The notes below the pieces were generated by a model. That model did not search any database. It was not told the origin of the DNA and was given only the letters and a program-made list of their open reading frames with translations. Position numbers and translations under genes: made by a program. Of a DNA stretch of 64,000 nt, positions 45,107 to 57,500 are shown piece after piece; position 1 is the first letter of the stretch, and each line of letters begins with the position of its first letter. The stretch is from Macrolepiota albuminosa (lineage: Eukaryota > Basidiomycota > Agaricomycetes > Agaricales > Agaricaceae). The stretch spans positions 1,116,001-1,180,000 of the forward strand of contig JAMWFC010000009.1 of NCBI GenBank assembly GCA_027475525.1. Reading direction: 5' to 3'.

Positions 45107-45919
45107 AGTGGGAGTGTTGGGGTGTCCATGCTATAATGAATTTCATGTCTCTTTAACTCAGGTACAGCTGCGCTTAACTCAGAGTTCTCCACAATTTACT
45201 TTCGTGGTCAATTTTTTGGGATGCCAAGACGTAGAAGATGCATCTGACGTGTTCAGCGGCGAATTTCGACACATTAACTTGAGTTCCTCTACTCCCCTCA
45301 AAGGGGTCTATGTGAATTTTGTAAATCAAACCTCAGACGTTGGGAGTTTAAATACAGTTATATATACATATACAATTACTATGTACACACATGGATGTAA
45401 GTCTCGGCGGGGCTGTATTAATCGTTGTCGCCATTGATTTTGATGTTCACAGTAACTTGATGGACGCTCTGAAGCTGCCCAGCTCTGTTCCAATTCCGGT
45501 CCCATTTTGGACAACCTGTCATCTCTGCTTCTCGGTCCCAGCATGAACCGTGTACCCCCTATGTTAGCAAGCTGAAATGCCAGAGATGAAGTAAGTGTAC
45601 CATGCTTCTCGGTCCCAGCATGAACCGTGTACCCCCTATGTTAGCAAGCTGAAATGCCAGAGATGAAGTAAGTGTACCATTGTGTATTGAGTTCTATGAT
45701 CGCGAGAAAAATTCACGTGACGTGTGTGGGGACAAGTTGTCTCTTCTTGATAATGTCCTAAGGGCGCCCTGTGGCCGCAACGCCCGCTACTTTTTAATTA
45801 TTAACGATTTCTAATTGCCAAACAATAACGTTGCGTTTTCGGACAATCCATCTCTACTGTTTGGTATTGGAAAAGTACTTGCAATGTATTCTATCATAAA
45901 CAAAATTTTCCGCCTATTA
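45107..45919. other. Intergenic region with a 77-bp duplication
   Basis: Between the lyase gene and the F-box gene. Apart from the duplication at 45526-45679 and short chance frames I see nothing. Confidence 0.4.
45526..45679. repeat. 77-bp tandem duplication in intergenic DNA
   Basis: Units 45526-45602 and 45603-45679 are identical. This one lies outside any transposon, which argues that the pattern is not tied to one element. Confidence 0.9.
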
Positions 45920-46789
45920 TTAACCATTAATGCTATCTAATTGCCAATCAAGGAACCTTGTAGTTTCACTGTTAGACTTGAGCACCGTGTTTGGTCCGAG
46001 GCACAGCAAGAACCTGAAACCATCGCCATCTCTTAACCACCGTCGGGTTCTTGGACAATTCCTTTCCACTCCACAAATATGGTCGTCGAATTCGGTCCAA
46101 TTCGCAAGTGTGGCGTAACTAGTATAACCCCACGTTTCATATTTGGCAAGGGCCGAACCGAATCCGGTTGCGTTCCATCCCAGCGATTGAACGGCCGTCG
46201 AATTAAGTACATTTCGATAATTGAGCGTTAAATCTGGATACGCGCAATAGATCTCTTTTTGTGTCAGATAATTCATCGCTGCTGATGAATGCGAGGAGAA
46301 CAGGGGTGTCAAGACCTCTTTCGAACGCGTTATAATGACGTTGAGCGGCGTTCGTGTGCCTGAGAGAACGGCGACATTCCGAACATTGGGCAACGAAAGT
46401 AAGGCTGGTGAGGGATTATGGGTGTTCATCTGCATCGAATAGGAGTCTATGATCTTGTTGATGAATTGGTCCGCACAATTCATCGGCACAATAACATCGA
46501 GGCTTTGGGGCTTAATTCGACCGCCATTGAGTAGCGACAAGACAACGGAACCAAATACGATGCCTTTACCATCTCCCAAAGTGGTTAAGAAGTTTGAACC
46601 GTCAAATCCCATGGAATAGAACATGACGGCAATCATACGAGTTACATGCCGTTGAACTTCTTGTCGTATTGCTGAGTGAGTCTTTCGTAATGTCGCCAGA
46701 TCACGAAGATTGAGGTGCTGGAAAATTAAAATATGGATGTCTGAACCGATTGTACAGTACGACGCTCGTGTCGAAGCTATAGTTGCCAT
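45920..46789 (-). CDS. F-box-like protein, 289 residues
   Basis: An uninterrupted frame starting MATIASTRASYCTIG. Residues about 17-50 resemble an F-box (HILIFQHLNLRDLATLRKTH), which would bind Skp1 in an SCF ubiquitin ligase. The rest includes LSLLNGGRIKPQSLDVIVP and later RRWLRDGDGFRFLLCLGP and has no recognised repeat. No intron is needed. It is divergent from the BTB gene, with 212 bp between the start codons. Confidence 0.65.
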   Translation of the reverse strand: MATIASTRASYCTIGSDIHILIFQHLNLRDLATLRKTHSAIRQEVQRHVTRMIAVMFYSMGFDGSNFLTTLGDGKGIVFGSVVLSLLNGGRIKPQSLDVIVPMNCADQFINKIIDSYSMQMNTHNPSPALLSLPNVRNVAVLSGTRTPLNVIITRSKEVLTPLFSSHSSAAMNYLTQKEIYCAYPDLTLNYRNVLNSTAVQSLGWNATGFGSALAKYETWGYTSYATLANWTEFDDHICGVERNCPRTRRWLRDGDGFRFLLCLGPNTVLKSNSETTRFLDWQLDSING

Positions 46790-47001
46790 TGCATTTGTAT
46801 ATTAGTACTCAAAGCTATCAAGAAATTGGCAACTCACTGTCCAGGTTCCACTGGTTACCACTGCACTGTTGAACTTGTAGGTCGATGCTCATGGCAATGT
46901 TGTTGTCCATATACCACATGTGAGACCTGAAGAGGAGAAATGAAACTGTTTAAACCATGTTTGTAAAAAAGAAACATGATGTTTAACTTCTTTCCACTAC
47001 A
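46790..47001. promoter_or_regulatory. Shared upstream region of the F-box and BTB genes
   Basis: The 212 bp between two divergent start codons must contain both promoters. I see no recognisable operator. Confidence 0.35.
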
Positions 47002-48060
47002 TTGTCGAACGTGATGATGGAGACCGAAACTCTTCAAGTTGGGACGGAATTCTCATTCACTGATGGAAACGTCTTCATCAAGGCAACTGACACCGTTGTC
47101 TTCTGTGTTCATAGAACTGTTCTTGCTCGAGCGTCGACCTACTTTACACAAGTCTTAAACCAACCTGCTAGGATGAACGGAATGCTTATGCTTGATTTGT
47201 CCGAGAATAGTCTTGTATTTATTCAGGCTCTGCTTGGTGCAATTTATAACATCGAAGGGTGAGTCGAGGTCACGATTTCTACAATGGTTGATGATAATGG
47301 CTTTCTAACAGTCACTGCATTAATTACGCACCCATCGCGCCTGTCATGTTGAATGCATTGTTACACATGTCTTTCAAATATGAATGTGTAATGGTCTTTC
47401 GAAATGTGGTTAACAGGATTCGCAGGATATTTCCATCGTCATTGCGCCAATGGGACGAATACTATACTCTCGCAGATTCCATTCTCGGAGTTGAACGAAA
47501 AAAAGGACTTGAAATGATTCTTCTGGACACAATAACGACCTGTAATTTGCATTTGTGCCGCCCTATCATATACTATCTTATCTGTCATCGTTATACCGAG
47601 GTAATTGCCGCGTCAATTTTTGAGTGTTTGCTCACGATATCAGAAGCAAATTAAAGCTGGAATTCCGCACGAAACGAATGAAATTGCCCGCTTGACTCTG
47701 CGCGACCAAATGATATGTTTGATTGGGAGGAATGCGTTGTTCGAAATGCAGAAACGCCTCACGTGGGATTGGCTTGAACGAAGACGACCCGACAGTTGTA
47801 TGACTCCTTCTGCATGTGAAACCGGCAGAGACATCATTCGGGGCGCGATCCTCGGAAATCCATGTACCGATAAGCTCATCCGTGTGGAAGCATTGACGAA
47901 ATGGAAACCTTTTTGGGATCAATTACTTTGTTTGGAATGTGGTGTCTTGAGTCGATCACGTCATCGTACAAACCGCCGGGTCGTTTGGGATTCACTTCCG
48001 AGCTTATTTGGACTGGGAAGTTGGAATTCACTCCGAGCATTGGACAATGGTGCACAATAG
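47002..48060 (+). CDS. BTB/POZ domain protein, 320 residues
   Basis: Three exons fit in phase: 47002-47258, 47312-47600, 47644-48060, with introns of 53 and 43 bp. Residues about 20-85 form a BTB domain (FTDGNVFIKATDTVVFCVHR, then VLARASTYFTQVL and LLGAIYNIEG), typical of the large BTB family of mushrooms. Such proteins dimerise and may act as Cullin-3 adaptors. The rest is helical (YYTLADSILGVERKKGLEM) and ends with a basic stretch. MMETET a few codons later is an alternative start. Confidence 0.75.
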
Positions 48061-49089
48061 GTTGTTTAATATCACATGGTTTAATTTACAATATGTGTCA
48101 GATTTAGCGCGTTTGTACAGTTGTATAGAACAGAAATCAGGATGAGCAATGATTGTTTTGTTTCCGGAAGGGCTACAGAATAAGGGCCAGTATCTCAAAA
48201 TCAAGACAAATCTTTATCCAATCAGCGTCCATGGGTACATTGAACGGGGAAGGCCGTGCCTGTCAAACGGCGGATAAGGCTTTCACATTGTGAGATGCCG
48301 ATGCATCATTGAACCTGATTGCGCCTTCAATTGGTCCCAGAGTCCGATGCAAGGAACAAGCCAATCCATTCACACTCACCTCGGCATGTTTTGGAATTAA
48401 TCAAATCAAGTAGTTCTCGCGGGCACCAGCGCAGAGCTTTCAGCCAGGAAAATTCGGGGTTTTCGGAAACCCATTCGTTTTCAGCTGGGCAAAGAAACCT
48501 TTGACAAGGTTACGAAGTTCATCGCGTAGTAATAGCTACGAAACGTCAGCGAATTTATCAAGTGTATGCTTCCAGTACCATGAACCCTTTCATCGTTATT
48601 GTCTCGTTTCAACCGCTACCGCACGACGATCTCGCACGATGCGTTAAGCCGAGTATCAGTGTGAGAAGGTGCTTCGACTTTCTCTGTCTGTTCTTTCCCC
48701 CTGCGACTTACGATTTGTAGATGTTAATCGTTCATGATAATGTTAGAACCTGGCACTGGAAACGATTTCCTTGTTTCTCAAGGACCCGACGAGGGTCATA
48801 GTAATGCAGAATATTATCATCCCGAACAGTATAACATTCAAGGACTTGCTCCGCCTTGAGGACCATTGATTTTGTTGCACCAAATACCCGCGCAGGCCTT
48901 AGAAATGGAAACTCCACGAGGCATGCGGCCTGCCTTGAGTATCATCACGGAATGTACGGAGCGCACTGAAATCACGCGGCACCTCCCCCCTGGGCATAAG
49001 CTTGTTCCTCATCGATCTCCTCGACCGTTTAGTACTTTCACTGAATCATCATACGGTCAGGTTGTTGATGAGACCCGTGAGATCTGACA
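48061..49089. other. Stretch without a convincing gene
   Basis: Short frames on both strands (for example 48319-48504 plus and 48917-48732 minus, with YYDPRRVLEKQGNRFQCQ) have no recognised domain. It may contain decayed coding sequence connected with the following fragment. Confidence 0.35.
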
Positions 49090-49500
49090 CAAGCGTATGA
49101 AATATCCTTCTCTGAATACTTCTTAGATCACATTTCCACACCTTACAGCGGAGATCCAAAATCTATTCCTGTATCTCGTCCTCTATCAGCGCTGAATGAA
49201 CTTTCCTTTGAGCCAGCACCATCTATCGCTGCGTCAGATTCTGCCAGTGTTAGACCGTCCAAGGCTCAGCGCAAGGAGATTATTCTTCACTAAAGTTTAT
49301 TTGACGGTTCTAAGTTCCATAAGCAGCCCGCACCTCCTGCACCTCCTAAACAATCCAAGTTATCTCGTCTGGCCAGTTCTCGTGCCAGCAGTATTTCCAC
49401 TAGAAGTGAGAGTTCCAGGTCGTCTGGCATAACCATCAATGGATCTGTGAAGACGTTTCCTGATTGACTCGAGAACTCATCCATCAACAACACATTGTAT
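49090..49500 (+). pseudogene. Decayed fragment resembling the N-terminal region of HBS1
   Basis: The plus strand gives LSALNELSFEPAPSIAASDS, a stop, then SKLSRLASSRASSISTRSES and GITINGSVKTFPD followed by another stop. Ser-rich SKLA-LASSRAS blocks followed by a GSVKTFP-like motif are known to me from the low-complexity N-terminal part of basidiomycete HBS1 (ribosome-rescue GTPase). The GTPase domain is absent from the window. The match is by memory of the family and is tentative. Confidence 0.35.
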
Positions 49501-49921
49501 TCGTCGTTTGCCTGCCCGCTTCCATTTCAGTGAGTACATAAAGAGGAATGTACACAGGCATCCAGGCCGCGTGGAGTTTGTCATGATATTATGCTTCATC
49601 TGATCCATAACGAATTGCATCCAATCAATTGTTTACTTCAACTGTGATTCTCCTGGTTCCGTTCGTCGAGTTGGATGTATGCCTGATGCGTAATCGAGAG
49701 CTCGTTTTTGAGAAACAAAATAGAGGTTTCGTAAGACTTGTGCTCATTCGCACAGTTGACGGTTTCCCGAAAATTCCATGTTGTACGTATATAATCATTG
49801 TGTCTATTGTACACGAGAAACTAAAAATAACTGTTTTCATATAGAGAAGAAAGTTGTGGAAGAGAATGCTGTAGAGGTATTATGTCCGCTGTGTAACAAA
49901 AGTGGGAAGTTTAGTCCGTTG
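49501..49921. other. Stretch without a gene
   Basis: A 71-codon plus-strand frame (49629-49844) overlaps a minus-strand one of the same size. Neither has a recognised feature. Confidence 0.35.
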
Positions 49922-51398
49922 TTAATCTTCATCCATTTTTTCTTCAATATCTTTCTTCTTTTGTTTTAGATATTTTTTCGCTGCCACTTTTTTGGCCATT
50001 GACAACGTTTCTGACGATTTTTCATAGTTGTTGTCGTCAATCGTACTGTCACTGCCACGTTCAGTTTGGGAACTTGACGCCTTTGGCAGACCATTGATCG
50101 GGTGGGCCAATTTCGGTCGTTTACGAAGTGAAAAATTGGAGAACGCGCGGTTTGCTGAATCCGATTTCGCTGGCGACACTGCGTTATCGCTTTGTTTTTC
50201 ATGCTCAGGCCGTCTTGGTTTGATTCTCGGAAATGGGATGCCATCTGATTGCCCCAGAACACGCACGCGATGTGCGTTTATTTGATAAACCTGTGTGCGA
50301 TTTACTTTAGAATATTATTTTGTCAAAGTTTGCTTACTTTTCTTATCCCACCCTTGTCACGCATGACATAACAATGCAGAGACGCGCAAATCAGAACCAA
50401 GGTTCCTGGTTTTAACGCGTCAAAAAATAGCCATGGGGCAATGAGGTTTCCATCAGTATCCAACACGTCTAACTGCACGAGCTTATTCTGCACAAGGTTA
50501 AAGAAGCCTCCGCCAAAATCTTCGTTTAGACGAGGGTCATAGAAAGCTCCTTGTTCAACCTTGGGAACTGCAGCCGAGTTAGTGCAAGCGCTATAAAAAT
50601 AAAGCACGTACGTGAAGGAGGCACAGATATTGTTGTCGTTGTACCGGATTTGTTGTCTCCATCAGAACTAAAGTCGGAAAGTGTGCGCTTAGTCAAGCGT
50701 TTGTTCGAGCGACCTTTGTTTGGATTCTGCGACTATAAGTTGTCGAAATATAAGTATTGGTCGATTACTCACCCCATATTTAGGCAACATGTGAATGATA
50801 ATGTGATCCTTTACGCTGTCATCGTCACCGCCGACGTTTCTGATCCAGTCCCAAATAGACACACTCTATAGTTTCGTCCGTCAGAATGAATTTGGATGCC
50901 CTGCATATAACTGACCTGATTCCACGTAGTTTCTTCGCCTTCATCCATTTCCCGAATAGCATTGAGACTACCAATCTGGTTATAAAACAGACCTTCCAAA
51001 AGGTCAGGTGCATCGGTGGGCAGTTTCAAGACAAGTACGTCTTTTGCTTTAGAGGCATCGTCAAGTTGTCGAAACTGTTACTGTGAGTGAGGAACCGCGT
51101 AGATGAACTAGAAACTGACCGTTTCTCCTGGCCGTCCAGCATAATGATTTCCTTTGGCAGAAATAATTGACCCCGCACCAGAAGGTGCGATTTCACCAAA
51201 TATGTTTGTCATAAATTCGACACCTTCGTTATCTTTATAAGTATAATTGCCAGACCATTGATCCGTCGTTCGATGAAAATCTTTATTATACTCGGCGGTA
51301 GCAAGAGCAGCAGCGGCCATATCTACCATCTCGGTTGCAAGGGATGCATATAAACCTGAATCAACACGTTCACGGGCTAGTTCCAGTGAAATGGACAT
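49922..51398 (-). CDS. Hypothetical protein, six exons, 417 residues
   Basis: Exons consistent in phase: 51398-51120, 51074-50863, 50815-50773, 50732-50612, 50567-50338, 50290-49922, all introns GT..AG and 40-47 bp. The N-terminal part includes GIFGEIAPSG-like text (NIFGEIAPSGAGSIISAKGN). The middle has LVLKLPTDAPDLLEGLFYNQ and VKDHIIIHMLPKYG. The second half has EQGAFYDPRLNEDFGGGFFN and PWLFFDALKPGTLVLICASL. The C-terminus is charged (AAKKYLKQKKKDIEEKMDED). I do not recognise a domain. It lies 156 bp downstream of the Helitron frame on the same strand and could be carried with it or be a host gene. Confidence 0.65.
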
Positions 51399-51553
51399 TT
51401 GAAGTGGCCGAACTGGTGAGTAGACAATCGTGTAATAGGGTTTAATAAACGCTCTTTAAAAACAAATTCCTATACCCCTAATGTCGTCGGCTTATAATTC
51501 TTAAAGCATATGAAAGTCAAAACGATCAGACAATTACTGTGCATGAGACAGTT

Positions 51554-54500
51554 TCAAAGTCTCCTTTTCTTTCTCGAGACTGAACATAAGTCTGAGTTTG
51601 TACGCTTTACAATCCGTGTGTTTGAGATAGGATTGTCATCATGTTCATTGTTTATGCTGCAATCTTCCACAGAAATATTTGCTACATATGTTTGTATTTT
51701 GTTAAGAACATCGGGCACATTTTCAGTATTAAATGCAGATATAGTCTCAACAGGCTGGACGTTTCCATGTGAAAAATTTTCTGATCGCCTACTGTCAAAA
51801 TGTTGCAAAGTTGTATAATTCAATATTTCTAGGCGTTTCTTTTCGCGACGAGCATCTTCGGACAAAGGACACATGATTCTTTTAGGTGCAAACGGCCGCA
51901 ATATCAGAACACCAGATAGAGAAGAGGCGCGTGATAACATAACATAAGGTGCTTCCGTACCATGACATGATTCTAAATCTACAATGACATTGTTCATTGT
52001 TTGCCCCTGAGCGCGATGTGCTGTCATAGCAAAAGCAGGTACAATCGGAACTTGTGTCCTGTAAATTGTTCGTGTAATGTGCGTATATTGATCAGTGAAT
52101 TTCAGTTTTACAGTATCTGGCAAAATAGGATAATAGAGAGCAGGAAGATTTGACATTGGTGTTGGGTCGGCATCTGATATTTCGACAATGCAAGATTGTA
52201 AGATCCTGTGATTGTCTGTCCCAAGGGTATATCGGATTCCACGCACAAGTCCACGACTTCCATTTACTATGCCTCCAGGGACATCAAAATTTTGAGTAAT
52301 TAACACGGGCATGTTAATGACAAGAGGTATTTTACCCAACCGTTGTCTTGTCTGACCAGAGTGTAATTGAAGTAAGCGATCTTGTAAATTTCCTTGTATC
52401 ATGTCTGAACTATGTTTTGATTGACGCTGTTGAGCATCTTGTGCATAATACCATTGTAATACTTGTCCAGTTCTTAGTGCAAACTCTGCTGCTAATTTTT
52501 CATTTAGAGCATCTTTTGTTGTGTTTGATGAAACAATAATGGGTGCAGACAACCACACAGAGTCGTGTTGAAGTGCATTATTTTTTATTACTCGTTCATT
52601 CAACAGGTCAAAATCTGTTTTTGTGCATCGGCCTTCTCTCAATCGTGAAAGCAGTTCAACAAATCGAGCATTTTTGACACCAAACTGCCTATGTTGTTTT
52701 CTCAGGATCACAACATTTTTTACCAATAGCCAAAGAATTTTCCCAAACATGACATCTTGGCCACCAATTGTTTTTCCATATCTTCTTGTATCTATATAGC
52801 CATAGAGTCGTTTTTCAATCACTGGAGGCAATTGTGCAAAATCTCCTGCAAATATAACATTAATGTTACCAAAAGGCAAAGCATTACCTTTTGCAACACA
52901 AAGTGCTCTACTTATTAAACACAAAAACCGGCAACTAATCATTGACACTTCGTCGATAAAAAGTGTGTCAACACCATCCCACATTTTCATTAATTCACTT
53001 GTTGATTTTCCTGATTTGGATTCATTCATACCAATACACAATGCAGAATGCAAGGTCATTCCTGCAACATTTCTAGCAGCAATGCCCATATATGAACACA
53101 CACGGAACCGCCGAACTTGTTTACGACATTGGAAAAAGTCTTTGAGAGCAAGAATAACTTGAGTTTTTCCTGTGCCTGCAGCACCATTTAAAAACATTCT
53201 TAATGGCAACCATGAGATAGTCATTGGGAGCAAGGCATGTTCTGCTACTATGCGAAATGCCCTCTCCTGCTCATCATTTAAAGACCATCGTGTGATCACA
53301 GAAGAGAAATCTACCTCTTGAGGTGCATCTTCAGTAGGAAAAACATTGTCAAAACAAGCAGACAAGTTTGATCTATGAACTGGCATTGTTTTCAATAAAT
53401 TAAACTTCACTGTTGCACCAGGAACACTTGTATTATCTTGTAGACATGAATTTGTTTGGGCAATTTTTTTAAATTGTTCCTTTCTAATTTCAAATTCTGA
53501 TCTCCACAGACCTTCCTGAGAAAACGGTGCAACAACAAGCTCTTCCCCAGGCTGTTGAGTAAAATTATGACTTTGAGAAACAGAACAAAAAATATCAGAT
53601 TCTTTAAACAAGCCTCCACGTTCAGCATTGTACAGACATGAAAAGACTTCTTTTGCAGCAGCTTCAGTTTGATGAGAATGGGAGTTTTGCATGGCATCAA
53701 GATGCATTAATAAATCCCCATCTTGATCAACATCAGGATTATACAAATCATTTCCATCATTATCATCAGGAGAATGAAATGGCAATTTTTTCACTGCAGG
53801 ATGATGCCGATTTGCCCAATGACTATCACGACTGTCTTTACACTCATGCAATATCTGCATGTTATCCATGACTAACTTGCTTTTGTGAGAAAAATGACCA
53901 TTCAACATGTGGCGTTCAAAAGCTTCAGACCAAGTTTCTGTTGGATTAGCCAAATCATCAACTGTTTGCCAAGGTAAAAATAGTATCAACATCAAGCGAT
54001 GATATTTCGCTTGACAATAATCTTTATCACGGCGAGGAATTCCAGGTCCAATAGGAACTACAACATAGCGTCTATTTGGATGTCTAATAACATGATGGTG
54101 GGTTTTAAAATTGGGATGTGTATTTTTCAAACAGAATACTGGTCTTTTTTTAGAAGTTTCTTTTAATAACCTGTCAGATTCAATTATCATTGCATGGAAA
54201 GCATTTGTGTTCTCTTCATTGTAGTTTTTGTTACTTTCAGTGACAACTGTTCGTTTCCTATATATGCATATTTTGTCAACTTGAGCCACAAAATCCCATA
54301 AACACAGAGATTGCAATCCTTGACTTCTACAGCAATAATCATCCACTATGTTGGTTTTAACACGGACAAAATTTTCATCATCGGGTTCCAGACAAACTTC
54401 CTCATTTTGCAAATGATTGGTAACATCCAGCTCATCATCAAAGTGTGATTCAAGTATTTCATCCTCTATATTTTCAGAAGTACTAAATTGTTTAGAATGG

Positions 54501-57500
54501 TCTATAATTGGCTGGAATGTCTGGCTTTCAGAAGTAGTTTGAAGTATATAACACTCGGGACTGGAACGCATAGAGTTAATGTAATTTTCAACAGGCAACC
54601 AGTAAAAGCGACGATATTCATGACTTGATATTTTCTCATCAAAACCCAATAGAAAGCTACAAACCTGTTGAGATGATAATTCTTGGTGAGAAATTAAAGC
54701 ATGTGCACATTTCTGTAATAATCTCTTTCCTCGCAATTGAATATCATCCAAATTTGGATTAAATTCTTCTATTTTGTTTACTGCATGTTCTAATGCAGAG
54801 AATGCAACATGTGACTTCAGTTGAGATTTTGTAATGTAATCAGTAATATAATGCAAAATAGCTTTGGCAGATGGTCCAGATCCTATAAATTTAATGTCCA
54901 TATTACAACGCATGGCTCTAATAATTGTTTCATTGTAATTGTTGACCATTCCATCTAGGCGACGCAAATGAATTTCTCCAGTAATAGAGTCAAAAGTAGT
55001 GACAGGCACAATGTTATCTTCACTCAAATTAAATCTGCATTGCCGCTCATCTGCTGCTTTACAATACTTATAACAAGTTGGCCCATGTTTGTGAATTTGA
55101 CATGAACGAACAACATTATGTAAATCCATTTTCAAATTTTCCTGAGATTCTTGAGCCATTCCATTTAGTCCACGAATACTACAAGGATGAACATGATTTG
55201 ATAAAATATCAGGCTTTGGTTCAGGGGGAACTGGTACTGAAGAAGATATTGCATCATCTAAAAATTGAATAATTTTTTGTTTTAAAAGCTGACCATTATC
55301 TTGTAAAACACGTTCCTTAATTTCATTGGGATTAAGAGACTTGTCTAGCCAAAGTAACATGTGGCAATGTATAGAACCACGGCCTTGAGCTTCATCACAA
55401 CCATAGTAACCAGAGGTTCTGCCAAAGATTCCACTTTCACTATTGGATTCATTGCCATCATAACACAAGAGACAATCTACAAAAGCTTTCATATAAGCAT
55501 GGAAAAATTGTGCTGCAGAAACAGGATCATGGGCAACTAGGAAACTTTGATCACGAAAGTTAGGAATATCTTCAAAGAGAAGAGCATCAACATTTATGTC
55601 AGAGCCTGCAAGAAATTTCACAACAGGATTGTACACATCAGCTGGGTTAATTGTAATAAAAAAACTAGGCAAACCAAGATGCATCATTAGCCCACGGATC
55701 TCACTTCTCATGGTCTGACGAGCACTTGATGAATTAGGAACATGATTTGTAACAGTATTGACTTGTTTCATCAAAGTAAGCACACGTTTTTCATCTGCAT
55801 CATGTGCAGATACAAAATCACCATTTGCAACTTTAGCTGCCACTTGATGCACTGTGTTAGGAGACAGGCATGCAAACTGAGATGCAACTCCTGCAAAGTC
55901 TTTCCTTTTTACTCTCAAACTAGTTTGTAACAAGACAGCATGGCGTTGTATGATATTGAAGGCAGTGAACATAAATGAATGATGAAACTGAAATCGCCTA
56001 TCGCGAAGTTGCAGCAAGTACTTGACATGAGCTTTGAAAGAAATTGGAATTTCTCTCTCTGGATCTTGTAGTCCACCAATTCCAAAAGGGAAAAGGGTGG
56101 GATATAACATAGGGAAAAGTTGGGGATTGCAGATGTCTTTTGCTGGATCGGCATGATGTGGATACAAAAGAAATGCTCCACGTTTTTGCATAATATGTTG
56201 GATAGCTGCAGCTCGGAGCTCACTACTAGAAGCGTTGCAATCAACATTGGTAACAACAACAGAATGAAATGGAACACCAAAACATGTTGTTTCTGCTGAA
56301 ACATCATTATGGACAGCATTGTCATAACGAGATTGGAGAAATTGTTGGCTGTCCGATGAGTCAATGTGTTCAACATGAAATGGCAAAAAATCTGTATTGT
56401 TTAAATTGTCAATTCGACTTTCATCAATTGAAATCGACTTGTACAAGGGATTGTTTGCTTTTAACCATTTCAATGCAGCACGGATTCTCTCTCCTCTAAC
56501 AATCAAAGGGGATGCATGTTTTTTCAACCATTCCACAGAAGGCTTTTGGTGGCCAATAAATATGACACAAATTGGAGTAATTATCTCTTCAATTGTAGGT
56601 GGCAAAATTGCAGCAACAATTCCTGGATCTTGTGGAAACACAATAGAATGACCTCTAATACCACTTTGTTTACCAGGAACATTACTGGACACATCATTTT
56701 CTTGTAATTGCACAATCCATACTTTTGCTCTGTTCAAACTGATAATTGTTTCTTCAATGTGAGTTAAGTCCTTCAAAACATCAGGAATTTTACCCAAGTA
56801 CAAATTATTAGCCAGTGCCAACTTAGGTGTATGGGTTTTCTGAACTGATTTTAAACACGTCATACATAAGCGCAAACTCAGTGTTTGATCATTTCCTTCA
56901 ATGATTCCTTCAGGATGTAGCACAATGTCTTTAAAAACTTCCTGTGTAGGCAGAGAAAATGACGAATAACAATATCTGTAATCATTTATAATAGATTGTT
57001 TATTTCGATGAACAACATCGGACATTTCATCAACAAAAGGCAGAGAATCAGACAACTGTGAACAGTTGGGTTGCAAATTGACTGACAAGGATGAGGAAGA
57101 ATGACGAAATCGAAGAGGATATAAGTCCAACGAGTCACACAGAACAACAGCTGTTTCATGCATTGGGACATATCGAGCACAAGCAGCGCAAGTCATGCGT
57201 CGAAGAGCCTCACTGGATGTCGCTTTTTTAAAAGAAGTTACCAAGAAATCTTTGCGAGACTGAGAGACTATTTGAGGCCATTCATCACGAGCAATAGATG
57301 AGCTGGACACATCCAAGATTGTGGATTCATCTTCAACGGGTTTCTGCAAAGGAAAGTGTTGTTCTAAACATTTACGCAGTAGGAAAACAGAATCGACGGG
57401 ATTATAGGATACCCCAAGGATGGACAAAAATAAACACAGTGAATGGTGTGTTAAAGAAGGACCAAATTTACGAGCAAGATAAATCTGGATGTCACCAGGC

